Positions 1 to 59,055 are shown, counted from the first letter of the stretch. The stretch is DNA of 64,000 nt from Odontocerum albicorne (GCA_949825065.1 OX463839.1:33303540-33367539); one strand, 5' to 3'. Notes: a model not told the origin generated them from the letters alone. Numbers and translations are program-made.

Positions 1-68
1 TTTTCTAATATACAGTTCATTCAAGTTAACGCGAAACCATTGATAAACGAAATGACTCTTAATTTTAG

Positions 69-16490
<16,422 letters not shown>

Positions 16491-16606
16491 ACATATATCA
16501 TATTCAAATTAAATTCAGGAATACAAGACAAGATAAATATATTACTGAATGAGATAACCTCTATAGATATGTATTATAGTAGAAATTTCAGATTTCGAAT
16601 AGTACA

Positions 16607-16612
16607 AATAAA
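16607..16612 (+). promoter_or_regulatory. Candidate poly(A) signal of gene A
   Basis: AATAAA lies 117 nt after the gene A stop codon. A second AATAAA is at 16688-16693. Either could serve. Confidence 0.4.
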
Positions 16613-16744
16613 AAAACCTTTATTATTTTTTCACAAATACCCTTTTAATATATGTTATTTATATTTGGATGGAATATTCCATAAGGCAATAAACCTACCA
16701 GGTTATATTTTATACAATAGAAGTGTAATAAAATACAATACAAT

Positions 16745-18350
16745 ATAATGAATACTGAAATGTGAGTTTTGTTATTGTTTACATGTGTTCTTACCATACG
16801 AGTATATGGTATGTCTCTAATTTTTATACCAGTAAATTTAATTTATGAAAATGGATATTAATTACTATTAAAACCTAATTGATTTTATACAAAGATATAA
16901 ATTCGAACACTGAAATATGATCAATGTAAAGAAATAAGAGGGAGAAAGACAATCTACAAAAACCACATTTATTAATCTAATGATTAGTGTGCCAGGATAT
17001 CTGAGATGAATTTGCTGTTATCAATCTTATCTGATTAATGCATTTTTGGTATTAAAGTTTAATTTTAAATGAGTACATTTTCCATTAATTCAATTGGTAT
17101 ATTAATTATCGATTAAATCAATCTTTATATTAAGTTTATTTTGCCTTAATAATTATGTTTATTAATTTATAATTAAATATATTTTACATTGAAAAAAATT
17201 TATATGTTTTTTATTTATAATTACGAGTACATCGATTTTAATTTAAATAGTTGAACGAACACCATAGTATTACAGATATGAAAAGATAAGGGGATTATCA
17301 TTTTTTTGCGACCGACCACTCGAAATCTGATAGATACCAAGAGTGCTGTAGTAAACGATACATATAATATATTTAGATATGCCGATATGTAAAAGACAAC
17401 AAAATCAGGACGTAGAGCTTGATTTTGAAAGGAATTCACTGAGAAGATGAAGTTCAAAAAACTCATTAGCAATCTCATGAAAATATTTATTTCAATACAA
17501 TTATCTTATTAATAAACTTGAGACATCTATTAAGAAAGTAAACGAGCACTTAAATGTAAAAGGGTTTGTAAATAAAAAAACTATTTAATATTTCTCCCAA
17601 TTTGTAAAATTTACAATTTGCAATCACGTAGCACACATTGACATTTTGATATTGAATCAGAGAAATCCCATATTGGTAAATCAAGTTAGTGGTCTGTCTG
17701 AATTAATACTAAACTTATTGATATGAGCTTATGAATGTCTAATGTTTGACTCTGAAGAATACAACTAATCAAATGAAAAATTACGCTGTTTTCAAACAGA
17801 GCAAGCGCATTTATAACAATGTGTTAGAATTTTGTTTCTCAAATTGTGTTCCTTGGTGACCTGGGGTGCCGTGGAATATTCCAATATTTTCACATTTTCA
17901 CTGAAATGGTCGCTGTGAAAAAATAGATAAATAGCTTTTAATGATGGATGACGTTTTCATTGGAGCTTTGAAGTTTTTTCACCACCTTTCCTCTCAAACT
18001 ATCTCCGTGAAGAAAGAAACATATTGATCTGGCAAAAACAATTTTATTTCCATTTTATATTTGTTTATAAAAATAATATAGTGTTTATTGATACCAAGAA
18101 CAAACTACACACTTTAAATTTATTTGACATGTGCTCGATATTGAATCACCCATAAAATAACTCTTAATTGCAACAGTTTAATAATTCAGTGTTATAAATT
18201 GTTCAAAAACTAATGTAACGAAAGAAAATGTATTTTAAATTCAATTTAATATTTTCTTATTTTTAGTAATGATTTTAAATACCTTCAATTTATAGCAACA
18301 TTGTAAATGTCAAGTTGACAGATGGATAAATATGTATGTTACAAATGTAA
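16745..18350. other. AT-rich intergenic stretch, no gene seen
   Basis: Only short random frames are present. A GC-richer patch near 17860-17900 (GGTGACCTGGGGTGCCGTGG) may be a decayed hAT-like terminus, but I found no partner end. Confidence 0.5.
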
Positions 18351-18359
18351 ACAAAAGGA

Positions 18360-18542
18360 CCGAAGTGTCGAATATCAAGATTATTATGTGGAGCATTCCG
18401 TCGGTCGCGAGTTGTGTGTACATATTTATGTACATGTAATACTCGTATTTCAGTGAAACTTTTATCTGTTCGTCTTTTATTGTATCTAATAATTTCAGCG
18501 CTAATGACAGTTGCTCGGGTTTATCGCATGTGCCAATGAAAG
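18360..18542 (+). promoter_or_regulatory. Candidate promoter and 5' leader exon for gene B
   Basis: This is a GC-richer island in an AT-rich interval. TTTCAGTGAAAC near 18448-18460 contains TCAGT, the arthropod initiator consensus. The transcript could run to a good donor at 18543 (AAAG|GTAATT). An ATG at 18504 opens an 11-codon upstream frame ending TGA at 18537-18539. The first coding exon of gene B is preceded by an acceptor-like TATATATAG at about 27509, so a leader intron of about 9 kb would link them. This is inference only. Confidence 0.3.
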
Positions 18543-19498
18543 GTAATTTATTTTGAGTCTAATATAATTCTTAATTTAACACTATTCATAATAATATATA
18601 ACTAAATAATTGAAGAGGAGATCAAAACATTTTTTGCGCAAAAATCTAATTTGTTAAAGTTAATTGGAATATTGCGTGGCTACGTCCTTTATTTTTTTGT
18701 GAAACTTTTTACATTTATTTTTAGTAATGCACGGTTTTTGTATTTAGATAACATTTATTTTATGAATTTTTAAATATATATTCTTATAATTGCAGGTAAC
18801 AGTAAAATATTTTTTTTAGAGCGGGGCTGCTAGACAGCAGCACCGATTTTTTTTTAATCGAGAATTAAAATTCTTTCAGCAACACAGTTAACATGTCGGT
18901 TTTATCGTTTTAATCTTATGCCATTCTGACAATGTGCAATTTATTTTGGTTTTTAAGAGAACCAATAAATTGAATACTGGTTTTAAAATTATTTACTCGC
19001 TGGATTAATTTAAATTGATTTTTCTTTAACAACAGTAAAACAAAAATTTCATTGTATATCAAAGATTAAAAAAAAAACAAGCTTTATAAAGGTATGGGAA
19101 GTGTATAAATGTAACACTTTTACAATATATGTAACTTCTTGCATTAAAATTATTGAAAGGTTCAAATATCGCAACTTTCTTATTACAGCAAGACATTTTT
19201 CATTTCTATATAATTCTAAATAAAAACATAATTTCTAAATAAAAATAATCACAACATGAAAAATTAATATTTTTTTTAAAACTTTAATAAGACTTGTGAT
19301 AAAATATGTTTCAACCATTGGTAAACCATCTATATTATGGGTCCGTCCATTTCAAGTGATCCAATGGGTGTTGCTTGACATTTTACAATTAACCCTTACC
19401 ACTCCAATGTCGAGTGTGGCTCGATATCGTATTTCTTACGCTAACTCCTATGTCGAGCTAGATTCAACATTATCTCGCGTTTGGTCCTCACATAGAAG

Positions 19499-20520
19499 TT
19501 ATGTGCAACTCAGCTTATAAAACTCTAGGATTTGTAATGAGAATCTCTAAGTCGTTTGAAAACCAATTGGTGCTCAAAATGTTGTTTAATTCATTGATCC
19601 GTAGCAAACTAGAAAGCAATGCTTGCATTTGGAGCCCGGTGAGGGCGCAGAACTCGCTCATCGTGGAGAAAGTACAAAAAAAATATCTACGATATCTCTA
19701 TATGAGTGAGTTCGGTGTCTATCCGTGGCTTTATCCTATGCAGTTTCTGCTGGGCATGCTCGGGTATAACTCCTTGAGCGTAAGAAGAGATCTGCGTCTC
19801 TTGGTATACGTTGTCAAACTCGTTCGAGGAGTTGTGAGCTGTCCAGCATTACTACAAAGATTAGCGTTAAATGTTCCTAATAATTACACTAGACTGCGCC
19901 GGCAAGAACTGTTCTCAATAACATACGCAAGAATGGGTCTTCCAGCCGCTATGCCTGTTGGAAGGGCCTTAACTCTTCTGAACAGGACTGCTTCGGATAT
20001 TGACATATGTCATATCACATTACCAAAAGCAAAAGTAAATTTTCTTCTTAGATTAACCGTGAGAGTGCTACGAGAAAAAAATATAATTGTCTATTTAGTG
20101 CCGAGATATATTTACGATTCGGACGTTCGTGATAAATATTTATTTTAAACAACAAAAAACAAAAAAAATATATTTTTACAACATAAATATATTTTAGAAT
20201 ATGTACCCTTGTATTCTAAATGAATAATATTCATTTAGAATACAAGGGTAGAACAAATTTCTTCCACTGCTATAGCAGTGCGCCGATCTCTCAGGGTTAA
20301 GCACGTTAGAAAGCACTTATCAACATACTTAAGTGACTGAATATATATGTATCATATGTTTGTGTGTATATACTCGTTTGTATACATATGCATTATTTTT
20401 TATTTTATAAAATTTTCAAATTTTTTTTTTCTATATCATTTTTCTTCTTTTTTAATGTCTTGTATTTTTCAAAGTAATTGGGCTAAGCCTGTTTTGAAAA
20501 AATAAATAAATAAATATATT
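19499..20520 (+). mobile_element. LINE 3' fragment nested in the piggyBac element
   Basis: An open frame of 215 codons (19501-20148) encodes the region after the reverse transcriptase of a Jockey/CR1-like non-LTR element: KTLGFVMRISKSFEN, then LIRSKLESNACIWSP and VEKVQKKYLRYL. A 3' untranslated region follows and ends in AAATAAATAAATAAAT at about 20500-20517. The 5' end is truncated. The frame is unbroken, so the insertion is younger than most repeats here. Confidence 0.7.
20204..20250. repeat. Perfect 22-bp hairpin
   Basis: TACCCTTGTATTCTAAATGA and its continuation (22 nt) are followed by AAT and the exact reverse complement. It lies in the 3' region of the LINE fragment. A 16-bp palindrome (CACTGCTATAGCAGTG) follows at about 20265-20280. 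Confidence 0.9.
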
Positions 20521-20879
20521 ATATGACGCAATTTCTAAAATAATTTAAAATTATTAAATTTGTTTTTTTTCTTCTTTCAAATACTTTGCAATACTTAAAA
20601 AGGGACTGAATTTGTAATATTTAGACTTTCTACGCAGTTTTACATTGTTATTATTATTGTAATAGGACCAACACAGTCATTTGTAGTGCGCAGTAATTAA
20701 CAAAAGACATAGCAGTATTCCACGAATTCAAGGTCCAAGGGATACTTTTATGATGCTTGCAGGTAGTTGACCATGTGATTCAAGTACCTATACTACTATT
20801 ATTAGAAGTGAAGTGCCTGTGTTCTCGAAAAGAAGTGTGGTACGTCTTGGAAAAAAATATTTCGTGATTTTTGTGATGT

Positions 20880-21170
20880 AATGTGAATTCATACATTTTA
20901 TTTAATGAATATGCTACAAAGGAAAATATGCAAAGAATATCACATAAAAAATTTACCAACTGTCCACAGACGATACTATCCAGCGTTTGGATGGGAAGAG
21001 TAATTTTATTTTTACCCATAACAACACAAGGACTGTATGGTGTTTTCCAATCGGAAGGTCGAAGGAGGGAGAAAATAAACTACATTCTATTCTGATACTT
21101 GTGATAGGAAGCCCGGCCTTCATCCAAGAGAATGTTTTAAAAAGTACCATACTTTGAAAAATTATAAATA
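20880..21170 (+). pseudogene. piggyBac transposase C-terminal remnant
   Basis: Reading plus-strand codons from about 20911, stops included, gives LPTVHRRYYPAFG, then CMVFSNRKVEGGRK, TFYSDTCDRKPGLHPRECF and KKYHTLKNYK before a stop. The closing block matches the cysteine-rich C-terminal domain of piggyBac-type transposases, with some cysteines lost. Several in-frame stops show it is dead. Confidence 0.65.
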
Positions 21171-21377
21171 ATTCTGATAAATAAATTTGTTGAGTATATA
21201 CATTTTATTTATTTACTACCTTACTACTTAATATAAACAAAAAATAATATTAATTACGCACTCTACACTGTTCCAATACAACACTTTATTGAGACCCCTT
21301 GTTTTTGTCTATTTTGTAAATTAATTAAGGAGTTGTTGGTTGGTAAAAAATAATAATTAAGGAGTACAAAGGGTTAA

Positions 21378-22900
21378 ATAATTTTTTTCCTACATGATTA
21401 CAGAGTCCAAACATAATATTCAAATTTTTTTTGTAACTCTGATGGCAGACATTTTTGTTTTACGACACACGCTGATTCTTTCGTTTGTAGGGGCTTACGA
21501 CAACTTATATTACTCAGAACTGGTAAACCCTACGTTAATGAAACAAAAACCATTTTATTCAGGAAAAAACAGCCTAAATATTTTGTCCAGTGCTTATTTA
21601 ATGAAATTCGCATCCAAAATAGTCAAAATCCACCTAAAAATTTGACATCTAAATTGACAAATTTTCAATTTTCGAAGGCATATTACCCCATGAAGGAATG
21701 TAATCTCAGGCTTAATTTTTTGGGAGAGTGTAGCTACCTAAATATACTGTATTTACAAAAAAAAAATCAACAAATGGTCCCTTGAGTAAATTTAGACCCA
21801 ACGTTAGTTGTAGAAATAAAGTCATTCAATCATATGACACTCCTTAGAATATCCGGTTTAGTAATGCAAACAGTCGTAGTGTTAATAAATTGTCTTATAC
21901 CCATTAATGGAACCTTTGGGCATTAGAACCATTGAAGTAAGTATTTATTGAGAATACTAAATGGAAATACACAGACAAAATTTTTATTTTGACAACAAAC
22001 CTTGTCGACAGACTAAACCAGGCTGATAAATTTTTTTAGTACTATTGGAATTATACCCAAAACCCCTTGGGTACGAGACTTACTTCTTACGAACTAGGCC
22101 ACGAAAATTATTAAATATTTTCAAAATAAAATTATTTGTATCCTGGATGATACATCTACTATATAATAATATTTTTTTAAATTTCTAAACAGAATATCAG
22201 GCTGTAATATTATCAAGATTTTTTGAGATCATTAAAAATGAAACAAATATGTGAAGAATAATGGAAGTCAATCACAATAGGTATGAGATATGAAGGTTTT
22301 AGAGAAGCAGCAACTAGTGAAATATTTGTACAATGAATTATCAGGTTTCTGATATGTGAATGTAATAAGACCTATAATTTTTGTTTGACTTATTTAAGTT
22401 ATTAAGATATAAATTATCATACATGTACGAGTAAATAGTAATAAAATACTTGTTTTATGCATTGTATGAGAACACTCACATAGAATAAGCACGTTTTTCC
22501 TATTTTGAAGTTAATTTTGTGATTCAAATATTGTAAATTTTAGTCCTAGATTTAATTTACTGAAAGTCTATTCAAAGTCATATAGTCTCCGCAGGAGTTG
22601 ATATGTGAAAACAATTTAAACATCAATTAATATATTTTGTCCATTATAACTGTTGATGTGTGAGTTGGTGCATTCACATGATGAAACAATACTTTTTTAA
22701 TGGCCAAATACAGTCTTATTTTCTAGATTTCATCGCTTCAAAGGTAGCAATAAATTGGCATAATACTCGCCAAGGATTATTTTCTTTTTTCAAGACAGTC
22801 GATGGAAATTATTGGTTAAAAATTAAAAAACAGTGGTCATAATCTTTCCAGCAAATGGCGCCGATTGCCCTCTTCAGTGTCCGTTTGTTTAACCATATCA
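21378..22900. other. AT-rich intergenic stretch, no gene recognised
   Basis: Only short frames (the longest is 83 codons at 21394-21645) with no family resemblance. No repeat boundary found. Confidence 0.45.
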
Positions 22901-22928
22901 ATTGTTTGGATTATTCCTTCGTCTAAGG

Positions 22929-23687
22929 CAGGGGTGGCCAACCTGTTGCATACCATGCGCCAATTTTTTCAGACGAGTTCAGATGCGCCATACAACACAA
23001 TCACTTTTTTTACCTTCTTATGTTCACATTTGGGGTTGTAAAATAGGGATAGGGGTAGGATCTGCTTCGCTTAGGGGAGGAAAAGTAATAACTCAATCAC
23101 GAAATTCAATTAATTAATTTACGCCATTTCAAAAGACACGTTTATTGGAATACCAATCTACAATTATCAGAAATGATCTCTTGGACGAGAAGGTGATCGC
23201 TGTCGTGGACCCCACTGATGGTGCTACAGCTGCCGGAGAGTCTCGTTTGGTGAAGCTATACTCTGGACCACAGTTGATGCAAAACTCGGCTTCAAACTCC
23301 ACACCACGATGGCTCACTCAGAACTGACTGACCATACCGAACGCTCGCCGCTCATCCGCACGTGACTTCAAACACGTGGTGCGCGGTGTTTGCGAACGTT
23401 TGAGCGGGAACGCGCAATGGCAACACCAATAGAAATATTCGTACGTTTGTCAACCCGCCTAAAGTGACAGCTCACAAGTTCCATTCTAAGTGTCAGACAC
23501 TGTAAAGTTGAACATCACCGAAAGCTGTATGAATTGAACTGAGAGCACTTTGGTGTTGAAAATATGAAGATGGATTCAGTTATGACACCTATTTTAAAAG
23601 AATAAATAGGCGCAAGGATGCAGTGCGCCACTTGTAATCATCCAACGCGCCACGTTTGGGGCATGCGCCATGGTTTGGCCACCCCTG
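22929..23687. mobile_element. hAT-type non-autonomous element with 8-bp target duplication
   Basis: The 8-bp duplication GTCTAAGG (22921-22928 and 23688-23695) flanks termini CAGGGGTGGCCAA (left) and TTGGCCACCCCTG (right), a perfect 13-bp inverted repeat of hAT type. Subterminal regions carry GCGCCA copies on both sides. The interior (about 23130-23460) is unusually CpG-rich and encodes no transposase that I recognise. Confidence 0.9.
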
Positions 23688-24479
23688 GTCTAAGGTGTTT
23701 ATTAGTGGATCCAAGACTCATAAACAGTTATAAACTAAAAAAATCTTCTGGGTTTTGCCTGAAACTCTCCAAACTCTTTAGTAAATATTATATTCCAAAA
23801 AGTTTTGATCCAATGTGAGCAAACACAGCATTCTTTGCTCGCAAAGCTTCTTAAAACCCTAATGTGAAATGTGCATATGTTTAGTTTAGATGATTACCAT
23901 CTCTGTTATTTCTCTTAATTTTAATCTGGGGGGGAATAAAACAGTATTGTGGATTTTTTTATCATTACTTTGATTGGCAGATTGGCATCTACAGATTTAC
24001 ATCTACACATCTCTTTCAACCATATTTAAATTTGGCAACATAGGAGAAATAGTTTTTAACAGTGGTTAAAACGTTTTGTACACGAGTTGTCAAATATGTC
24101 CAACTTGGCTTTGATTTGTGTAGCTGTGTTTTATTTAAAAAAAAATGGAATTTTTTGATGGCCTGATCCTCTTTTTTCTAGTGTCTTCTTTAGTGAACTG
24201 TCACAAACTAAGCAACATACCAAACTGAAATTTGACATTTGCTCATTTGAAGATTAAGACAAAATGACAGATAATCTTGTCAATAGTACTGTCATCAATA
24301 CCTTATTTTTTAATCAAACCAGGTACCTATAGATAGAAAAACAGAATTATAGGTAATATTTTTAGCTATCTCAAGCATAACATGGTCACATGTATATATG
24401 GGAAAGAGGAAATGAATGATCATTGATTGACTATGGGTGCATAGATTCTTCACTGCAAAAGAGCGTTCTAGATACAAGA

Positions 24480-25100
24480 GTATTTAGAGGAGCAGATATT
24501 GGCTCAGATCATTATAAGTGGTGAACAGAATAAATATCTTCCATAGATGGCGATCTGGATAAAGAAATGTCAGCTGTGAGAATCAAATGAGAGAAATTAC
24601 AAGATGATACAAAGAAAGACAGATTAAGGAAAAGTGTGGAAGGTAGAATGAAAATGATAAGTAATGTATTGAATATTGAAGAAGAATGGATGAGAATGAA
24701 AAATATATTGGTGGCCAGCAAAAAATAAGAAACTGTAATGTTTTGTGGACTTGGAAAAAGTATATGACTGAGTGATAAGATAAAAGCTATGTAAAATGCT
24801 GAATGAATGTGGTGTTGATTGTAAATTAATATATGGTATTTTGTCATTATATGCTGGAAGTAGAGCATATATTAGAGCGAACGTTGTCTTGACTGAGTGG
24901 TTTAATATTTCGAAAGAGGTAAAGCAAGGATATGTCATGTCACCCTGGTTGTATAATATTTACATAGATTTGTGTGTAAAATAACTAAATGGGTAGCATT
25001 CGAATGTTGAATGGGAGATATAAAAAGAAAGATCTGAAAATGAATGTTGTAAAATCCAAAATAAAAGTGTATTTTGAAAGAAGTAAATGTTAAAGTTAGA
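24480..25100 (+). mobile_element. LINE reverse-transcriptase fragment, RTE-like
   Basis: Near 24796-24981 the plus strand encodes NECGVDCKLIYGILSLYAGS, then VKQGYVMSPWLYNIYID, the RT motif VxQGxxxSPxLFNxYID. Flanking frames are broken. It may be an upstream part of the LINE family whose 3' ends recur here, but the pieces do not overlap. Confidence 0.65.
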
Positions 25101-25777
25101 GGAATCGTAGGAGCTGTATGTGTTTCATATATTTGATATGCTTGAGATCAACAAATAAGTTACTTAAATCCTTACTCCACTGAGCCTTTGATATCACCAG
25201 ATAAATGAAATGATTACAGAGATAACCATTTGATTGTAACAATTTGACTTTCATTTGGTGTCAGGTTTATTCCTGGGTTGGTTGTTTCTCAACCTGTGAT
25301 ATAATAACATTTTATTTGTGTAGATAACATTTTATTTGTATAGATAACATTTTGATTCAAATTGTGATATTAAAATTGTACAAACTTGTAATTCAGATTC
25401 ATTTTATTAAGTATCTCAAGTGTCTTGAAAATTTTGCTATAGTAATACTCGTATATCAATATCTCTTTTTCTGAAGATAAGTGAAAACAAATATCAGGTA
25501 TTTTTTTAACAAATTTGCATACACTCGTTATATTTCTGATGAAAGATTCAAGAATATTATTTTAAAAGAGAAGAATGTAAAAAAACTGACCATGAATGCT
25601 TTTATAAATATACTGATACTGAATTTAAAGTACTTTTATTCATATTGAACATTTGTCATTGTACGATTATATATAAATTAAAATAATATAATGACCTTTC
25701 AGAAGTATGGTTAGAGCAACTTTGAAAATAATGCTTGTACAGTTACTATAAATCCAAAGAAGCATACTACTCAAGTA

Positions 25778-26615
25778 CAGTCTGTTTAACAAGAGCGTGT
25801 ACGGCTACATTTTTTCCTGGAAACCATTGGGTAGATTCAAACATGAGCAGGTAGCAGGACCCTTCCCCCAAGATGCTTTGTATAGAAAAACTCAGTTGTC
25901 GTTCGACCTTGGTTACGCAAGAACATATTTCACCATGAGTGCTGCGTACGCATCACATTACGAAGCCGTGTTTCTGTATACACATCCAAAAATACCAAAA
26001 ATGTCATACGGAGCCGCTGCTAAAAAACATATGAGAAAGTCGAAGACATTTGTAAGTAAGTGGGTGAAACGCTATTCCGATGTAAAAAATGTCGATGACC
26101 TACAAGGTTGTGGCACTGCACAGAAAACGACGAAAAAGTAGGACAGAGGGATTTTACGGGTGTTTGAGGAGAATCTTCATCTACCATTGGGTAGCGGACA
26201 GACGGTTTTGCGTGAAAAGGGTCTAATTGTGTCATGTGACACTATAAGAAGACGTTTACTAGCTCATGGATTGAAATTTCGAAGCACGGTGAAGAAACCT
26301 CTACTGTCTGAAAAACAAGTCGAAAAAAACTCACTTGGGCGAAAAAAAATTTGCGAAGACCGCAATTGGGACAACATAATTTTTTCAGACGAAGCTTCTT
26401 TTTGGGCACGTTCTTCCATTAATCCATACCTGGTGTACCTGCACTAATACTCATCCAGTGGACCGTTAAACACCTGGTAAAGTCCACGTCTGGGGCTGTT
26501 ACTCAAAGCAGGGATTTGGCACATTGTACATCTTCACAAATAATTTGAACGCTGCTAAAATGATTAAAATATATCAGAGGGCTTTATTACCATCTGCCTA
26601 AAGGTGGTTTTTAAG
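25778..26615 (+). mobile_element. Tc1-like transposon, 3'-truncated
   Basis: TA at 25776-25777 is followed by terminus CAGTCTGTTTAACAAGAG. The transposase begins MSYGAAAKKHMRKSKTF, with the helix-turn-helix FVSKWVKRY. An in-frame TAG at 26139-26141 and later frameshifts break it. LREKGLIVSCDTIRRRLLAH and NWDNIIFSDEASFW (first catalytic Asp) follow. The sequence leaves the family just after LLPSA at about 26600, so the second Asp, the Glu and the right terminus are absent. A second, complementary copy is at 51312-53283. Confidence 0.85.
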
Positions 26616-26619
26616 ATAT

Positions 26620-27505
26620 GAAAACCCGATATGGAATACTAGGAATTACAGATTATATTCATTATTTTATTTTAAATTTTAAATAAGATTCATTTAATTA
26701 GTTCCTTTGGAAAAAAAATCAGGTCAACAGATCTCTGGCTTGCCACATGTCCTGTGTTAAAATAAAAATACAAATAATCTAACTTGTGAGTTGTTTATTG
26801 ATAAATATCACATTGGAAGTGGTTTTAGCAATTCTATCAGACCACAAAAATGAACAAATGCTTATTTTAGTTTTTAAGGACATATCCCAATTGGAAGTAA
26901 TTATAATTATGGCTGAATCAACTTAATTTTATTATACAACAATAAATATTGAACAAGTTTCACTTACACTGGTGTACATTTCATTGAAGTAAAGCATGCT
27001 TTGTTATCTACTCACATTTATTCAACAATTGTATTCAACAAAGCGTCAGTGAGACAAAACCTATGTAACAATTTAGGTGACACTTGAAGTGCTTTATATT
27101 AAATTAGAGCGATATAGTGAAGATGTGTGACAACATAATGAGAAAACATTATATTTATAATGGTAAATTTAGGCTATAAAAATACTGAATATGTGACATA
27201 TTTAGCATTATTTTGTAATACAATATCACAGGGATGGCCCCCTTACTTAATAAAAGGTCTATAAGAGAGATTATTAGATTACTCGTATAACCAGTCATAT
27301 ATTTTTTGTACTTTTGTTACACGTTAAAAGCTTTCTTATTTTCATATATCTCATTTGCATGAGTCAAGTGAATGTGCAATTTTTTTTGCGTTAGAATTTT
27401 TTTTATTTAACTATTATAATATATATAAAACATATTTTAGAAACAAAATTGAATTACTTTATGTTTTATTATACTATTTTATAAAATATATTTCTTCTTG
27501 TATAT
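26620..27505. other. AT-rich sequence upstream of gene B coding start
   Basis: No gene or repeat recognised. It ends in an acceptor-like TATATATAG about 28 nt before the start codon of gene B. Confidence 0.4.
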
Positions 27506-27537
27506 ATAGCTTGCTGTTGCTGACCTGATTTATTAAG

Positions 27538-57293
<29,756 letters not shown>

Positions 57294-57573
57294 GAATTCT
57301 TCGAAAGAAAATAACAAATATTTTTGAGAATCTTATTGTTGTTAAAAGTGATGAATATTTTGATTCATTTTTCAATTATAAGAACAAAAAATTGGAAAGA
57401 AAACCCATTGTGTTCATATACGAGTATGATATGTGCCAAATACGAGTATTATGATTTTATCTTATTTTATAGTGAAGCGAAAGCAATATTGAATGTTATT
57501 AACTTTTTTTACAATTATGTGGTTAATTAGTCTTTTGACTTACACGCTGAATTGTTAATCTATTGTATATTTG

Positions 57574-57579
57574 AATAAA
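57574..57579 (+). promoter_or_regulatory. Candidate poly(A) signal of gene B
   Basis: AATAAA lies 281 nt after the stop codon, followed by T- and G-containing sequence. Confidence 0.4.
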
Positions 57580-57599
57580 CTTTATTTAATCTATCCTTT

Positions 57600-58745
57600 A
57601 GTTTTTTATTAATATTTATTGAATGTAATGTATAATACATTGTGTATTGATGGATGATATTTATAGATATGAGTTAAAATATTCATGTTTTCTGACTTGA
57701 CAACGCTCCTAAAAAATAATTAATGTTATCAAAAAGTAAACAATCTCAAAAAAAAAATGTATTTGAAGAAACAGTTTATTAATTTTTATTTTATTTCAAC
57801 AGTCAAATGACCTTTTTGATATAAAAGATTACAAAAAAATCAAATAAAATTCAACATTTACGTGTAAGAGGTGCTATATTATATAATAAGAGAGAAAATG
57901 TAGTTTAATTATTCTGTTTTATATTGAACACTTTATGTGAGAGTTTGGAAGTGTCAAACATAAGAATGATATTATTTATCTGATATTGCACTTTTAATGC
58001 AAAACTGTCAGATCTGGACTAAGCGGACTGCTAGTTCTGAAAAAAAAAAGAATCGGGAAGATATTAGAAATCTGAATGATTGTTGGTAAGGTGTGTTCAG
58101 TTGCTAGAAGAGTTTGTTGGTAAGGTGTGTTCAATGAATAAAAATATATAATTGAAACATATAAACAAAGCCAAATATATCCGCGAAACTTACTCTAGTG
58201 TTGCTAAAATGTAATGTTTTTTCAAATCAAAAAGTCAATTGGTCCAAATGGTAACACTCCAATAATGAAAAATAATCTAGGGTTTAGATTTCTAAAATAC
58301 CGAAGGCATTAAGAAATCTTTCCCAGATAATTCCCAAAGACCCAAAAAATAAGGGACACATGACAATCCGGTTCCAAACTTCAAATCAAGTATTAAATCG
58401 TAAATTTTATGATAATACCTACTCATATATAGAATCTCTATTTATTTATCATAATAAACTTTGGGGAGCTGTTGCACCAATCAGAGCATCGGGGATTAAA
58501 ATCACGCATTTGTTAGATTTATGGAACTAATTCATAAATAATACAATCAAGGTAAGTAACTAGCCAGAGGGGCAAATTAGGGTTTTCATAACCTAAGCAT
58601 AGCAAAATAAGATAAAAGTATAATTTTGTCCAATTTATAAATATCAACGATTTCCACAGATTTTCTTTCCATCTATCGTCAAAAAATAGTTAAAAAATAA
58701 TATCTGGTAGTGTTCGTCTGGTAACAATACTCCTATACCTTAGAG
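57600..58745. other. AT-rich intergenic stretch after gene B, no gene seen
   Basis: A direct repeat TTGGTAAGGTGTGTTCA stands near 58082 and 58120. Nothing else recognised. Confidence 0.45.
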
Positions 58746-58750
58746 TCTTA

Positions 58751-59055
58751 CAGCGTTTCTCAACTGGGGCTTCCCAGAACCATAGGGTTCCGCGAGAAAT
58801 AGTGCTGAATAGGCTAATCATATGTTAATGTATTTTTGAGTAATTTTTGTGTTTAATTTCATAATTGTAATTTTACTATACACGTAAAACGTATTCTTGC
58901 AAAAAATATATTATGTTTTCCTTATGAACTTGAAGTTTATAAAAGAGAACGAAATATATTACTAATGAATATGTAATATTTTTTATGTAGGGATTCCCTG
59001 AGATATGAATAGTATTTCAAGGATTCTGCATGAGTAAAATGATTGAGATACACTG
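58751..59055. mobile_element. hAT-like MITE (probable)
   Basis: Ends CAGCGTTTCTCAA (58751-58763) and TTGAGATACACTG (59043-59055) are imperfect inverted repeats of the common hAT type CAGYGKTTCTCAA. Subterminal GGGTTCCGCGAGAA and GGGATTCCCTGAGA support it. I see no clear 8-bp duplication. Confidence 0.6.

Larger units (their letters stand above)
19393..21373 (+). mobile_element. piggyBac-like transposon, decayed, with nested LINE
   Basis: TTAA at 19389-19392 and 21374-21377 flanks ends CCCTTACCACTCC (left) and GGAGTACAAAGGG (right), an imperfect inverted repeat with the CCC/GGG termini of piggyBac elements. The right part carries a piggyBac transposase C-terminus. About 1 kb in the left part is a LINE fragment. 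The left subterminal region has near-palindromes with GTCGAG and CTCGA. Most of the transposase is missing. Confidence 0.8.

Noticed and set aside
22902..23117. 71-codon frame starting at 22902
   Set aside because: It runs across the hAT terminal repeat and has no coding features.
24512..24938. Two overlapping minus-strand frames of 118 and 104 codons
   Set aside because: They are antisense of the reverse-transcriptase fragment; the plus strand carries the RT motif.
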